Shown: positions 40,606 through 42,193 of the stretch, piece after piece
Layout: each line of letters begins with the position of its first letter
Position numbering within the stretch: the first letter of the stretch is position 1
Assembly: GCA_947175015.1 (NCBI GenBank)
Contig: CAMWLE010000023.1
Location: forward strand, 1-42,193
From: an uncultured bacterium
GTDB taxonomy: Bacteria; Bacillota; Clostridia; Lachnospirales; Lachnospiraceae
DNA: 42,193 bases
Reading direction: 5' to 3'
The notes under the pieces: model-generated
What the model was told of the DNA's origin: nothing
Databases searched by the model: none
Seen by the model: only the letters and a program-made list of their open reading frames with translations
Made by a program: the position numbers and the translations under genes

Positions 40606-42150
40606 ATGGAGAAGGAATTGGTAATTGTTATTGACTTTGGCGGCCAATACAACCAACTGGTAGCAAGGCGCGTCAGGGAATGCAATGTGTACTGTGAGAT
40701 TTATTCCTATAAAACAGATTTAGCTCAAATAAAAGCCATGCATCCCAAAGGAATTATTTTAACTGGCGGTCCCAGCAGTTGCTATGAAGCGGGGGCGGCA
40801 ACTTGTTCGCCGGAGTTGTTTGCAATGGGCATTCCTGTGCTGGGATTGTGTTATGGTGCGCAGGTTATGGCATTTGCGTTGGGAGGCGAAGTGGCCCGGG
40901 CAAAAGTGCGGGAGTATGGCAAGACAGAGGTGGATGTGGATACTTCTTCCAGGCTGTTTGAGGGTGTTACATCGCATACGATTTGCTGGATGAGTCATTT
41001 TGATTATATTGCCAAAATGGCACCGGGGTTCAGGTCTGTGGCTGCTACGGCCAATTGTCCTGTGGCTGCAGCAGAGTGCGCAGAGAAGCAGCTCTATGCA
41101 ATTCAATTTCATCCGGAGGTATTACATACAGTTGAAGGATCTAAAATGCTTTATAATTTTGTACGCAATATCTGCGGCTGTAGTGGTGATTGGCGGATGG
41201 ATTCTTTTGTAGAGGAAAATATCAGAGCGATCAGGGAAAAGGTAGGCAAGGGCAAGGTGCTTTGTGCGCTATCTGGTGGTGTAGATTCTTCTGTGGCGGC
41301 TGTTTTGCTCTCCAGGGCGGTGGGTGAGCAATTAACCTGTGTATTTGTGGATCATGGTTTACTTCGTAAAAATGAAGGAGACGAAGTGGAGGCAGTTTTT
41401 GGTCCGAAAGGAAATTATAAACTTAATTTTATCAGGGTCAATGCCCAGGAACGTTTCTATAGTAAGTTGGCAGGTGTGGATGAGCCTGAGAAGAAGAGGA
41501 AGATCATCGGAGAGGAATTTATTCGTGTATTCGAGGAAGAGGCTCAAAAAATAGGAACAGTTGATTTTCTGGTGCAGGGGACTATTTATCCGGATGTGGT
41601 GGAAAGTGGCTTAGGTGGAGAATCTGCGGTGATTAAGTCTCATCATAATGTAGGAGGACTTCCGGATTGTGTTGATTTCAGGGAAATCATAGAACCTCTC
41701 AGAAATTTATTTAAGGATGAAGTAAGAAAGGTAGGATTGGAGCTTGGCATTCCTGAATATCTGGTGTTCCGTCAGCCATTTCCGGGACCAGGGCTTGGTG
41801 TCCGTATTATCGGCGAGGTGACTGCTGAGAAAGTAAAAATTGTTCAGGATGCAGATGCGATATACAGGGAAGAAATTGCCAATGCCGGATTGGAGGGGGT
41901 ATTAAATCAGTATTTTGCAGCACTGACCAATATGCGTTCGGTAGGTGTTATGGGAGATGAGAGGACTTATGAGTATGCGATTGCTCTGCGGGCGGTGAGT
42001 ACGGTTGACTTCATGACTGCGGAAGCGGCGAAGATTCCATGGAATGTGCTGCAGAAAGTATCGAGCAGGATTGTCAATGAGGTGGCGCATGTGAATCGGG
42101 TGTTGTATGATGTGACCAGCAAGCCGCCAGGGACGATTGAGTTCGAGTAA
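40606..42150 (+). CDS. guaA: GMP synthase (glutamine-hydrolysing)
   Basis: GuaA converts XMP to GMP using ATP and glutamine. The 514 residues contain the class I glutamine amidotransferase domain (1-190), with Cys82 in VLGLCYGAQ and the His/Glu of QFHPEV. The ATP pyrophosphatase domain follows with P-loop [12 protein letters not shown], then the dimerisation domain with [17 protein letters not shown] and the C-terminal KPPGTIEFE. All segments are of normal length. GGGAGGAG lies about 6 bases before the ATG. It is preceded by a sigma-A promoter and a structured leader. The last 43 bases of the window after it hold nothing recognisable. Confidence 0.98.
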   Translation: MEKELVIVIDFGGQYNQLVARRVRECNVYCEIYSYKTDLAQIKAMHPKGIILTGGPSSCYEAGAATCSPELFAMGIPVLGLCYGAQVMAFALGGEVARAKVREYGKTEVDVDTSSRLFEGVTSHTICWMSHFDYIAKMAPGFRSVAATANCPVAAAECAEKQLYAIQFHPEVLHTVEGSKMLYNFVRNICGCSGDWRMDSFVEENIRAIREKVGKGKVLCALSGGVDSSVAAVLLSRAVGEQLTCVFVDHGLLRKNEGDEVEAVFGPKGNYKLNFIRVNAQERFYSKLAGVDEPEKKRKIIGEEFIRVFEEEAQKIGTVDFLVQGTIYPDVVESGLGGESAVIKSHHNVGGLPDCVDFREIIEPLRNLFKDEVRKVGLELGIPEYLVFRQPFPGPGLGVRIIGEVTAEKVKIVQDADAIYREEIANAGLEGVLNQYFAALTNMRSVGVMGDERTYEYAIALRAVSTVDFMTAEAAKIPWNVLQKVSSRIVNEVAHVNRVLYDVTSKPPGTIEFE

Positions 42151-42193
42151 GTTGCAGGTGCGTCAGAATATATTGCAAGGGCATTTTCATATT

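Overview
The window looks like a chromosomal segment of a gut-type Lachnospiraceae (Clostridia). The evidence is the moderately low GC, strong AGGAGG-type ribosome binding sites, TTG/GTG starts, VanR/VanS-like regulators beside ddl-murF, a GH95 fucosidase, PdaA-type deacetylases and a Firmicutes-style guaA. No rRNA, tRNA, CRISPR array, phage or intact insertion sequence was seen.

Layout. (1) 1-5477: peptidoglycan precursor genes ddl and murF, with purine-rich minisatellites around and inside them, then a VanR/VanS-like two-component pair. (2) 5683-8967: an AT-rich single-polypeptide restriction-modification-specificity enzyme (type IIG-like), probably acquired. (3) 9070-13231: a galactose-binding-like protein, a GH95 alpha-L-fucosidase and an ADP-ribosylglycohydrolase. 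(4) 13330-17166: a minus-strand nitroreductase/Eis-like acetyltransferase pair, then an ITPase-like pyrophosphatase and a DUF1848 protein. (5) 17247-20651: a decayed nuclease fragment, a PadR regulator with an odd 3' end, and an ABC-2 exporter pair. (6) 20648-33218: a signalling island. A PocR-GGDEF-HD diguanylate cyclase is divergent from a REC-HD-GYP phosphodiesterase. Next comes a nine-gene operon of PAS kinase, REC-degenerate HD-GYP, CheR, CheB, CheY-like, CheA, CheW, a sensor-less MCP and a stand-alone Hpt. (7) 33556-38717: glycogen debranching enzyme and two PdaA-type deacetylases flanking a hairpin-rich intergenic element and a 72-residue helical protein. (8) 39183-40135: a VbhA-like antitoxin with a Fic toxin. 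(9) 40606-42150: guaA behind a long structured leader.

The most interesting unit is region 6. A complete chemosensory core (A, W, R, B, Y, MCP) sits with cyclic-di-GMP enzymes and phosphorelay parts and without any flagellar gene in view. It reads as a chemosensory array whose output may be cyclic-di-GMP or gene regulation rather than a flagellar switch. The multi-hairpin element at 37141-37325 and the guaA leader are the best non-coding candidates. At least five tandem-repeat arrays lie within 42 kb, which is a notable density.

Coordinates of starts were chosen by ribosome binding site and family length. Domain calls are from recognition of motifs by eye, without any database search.
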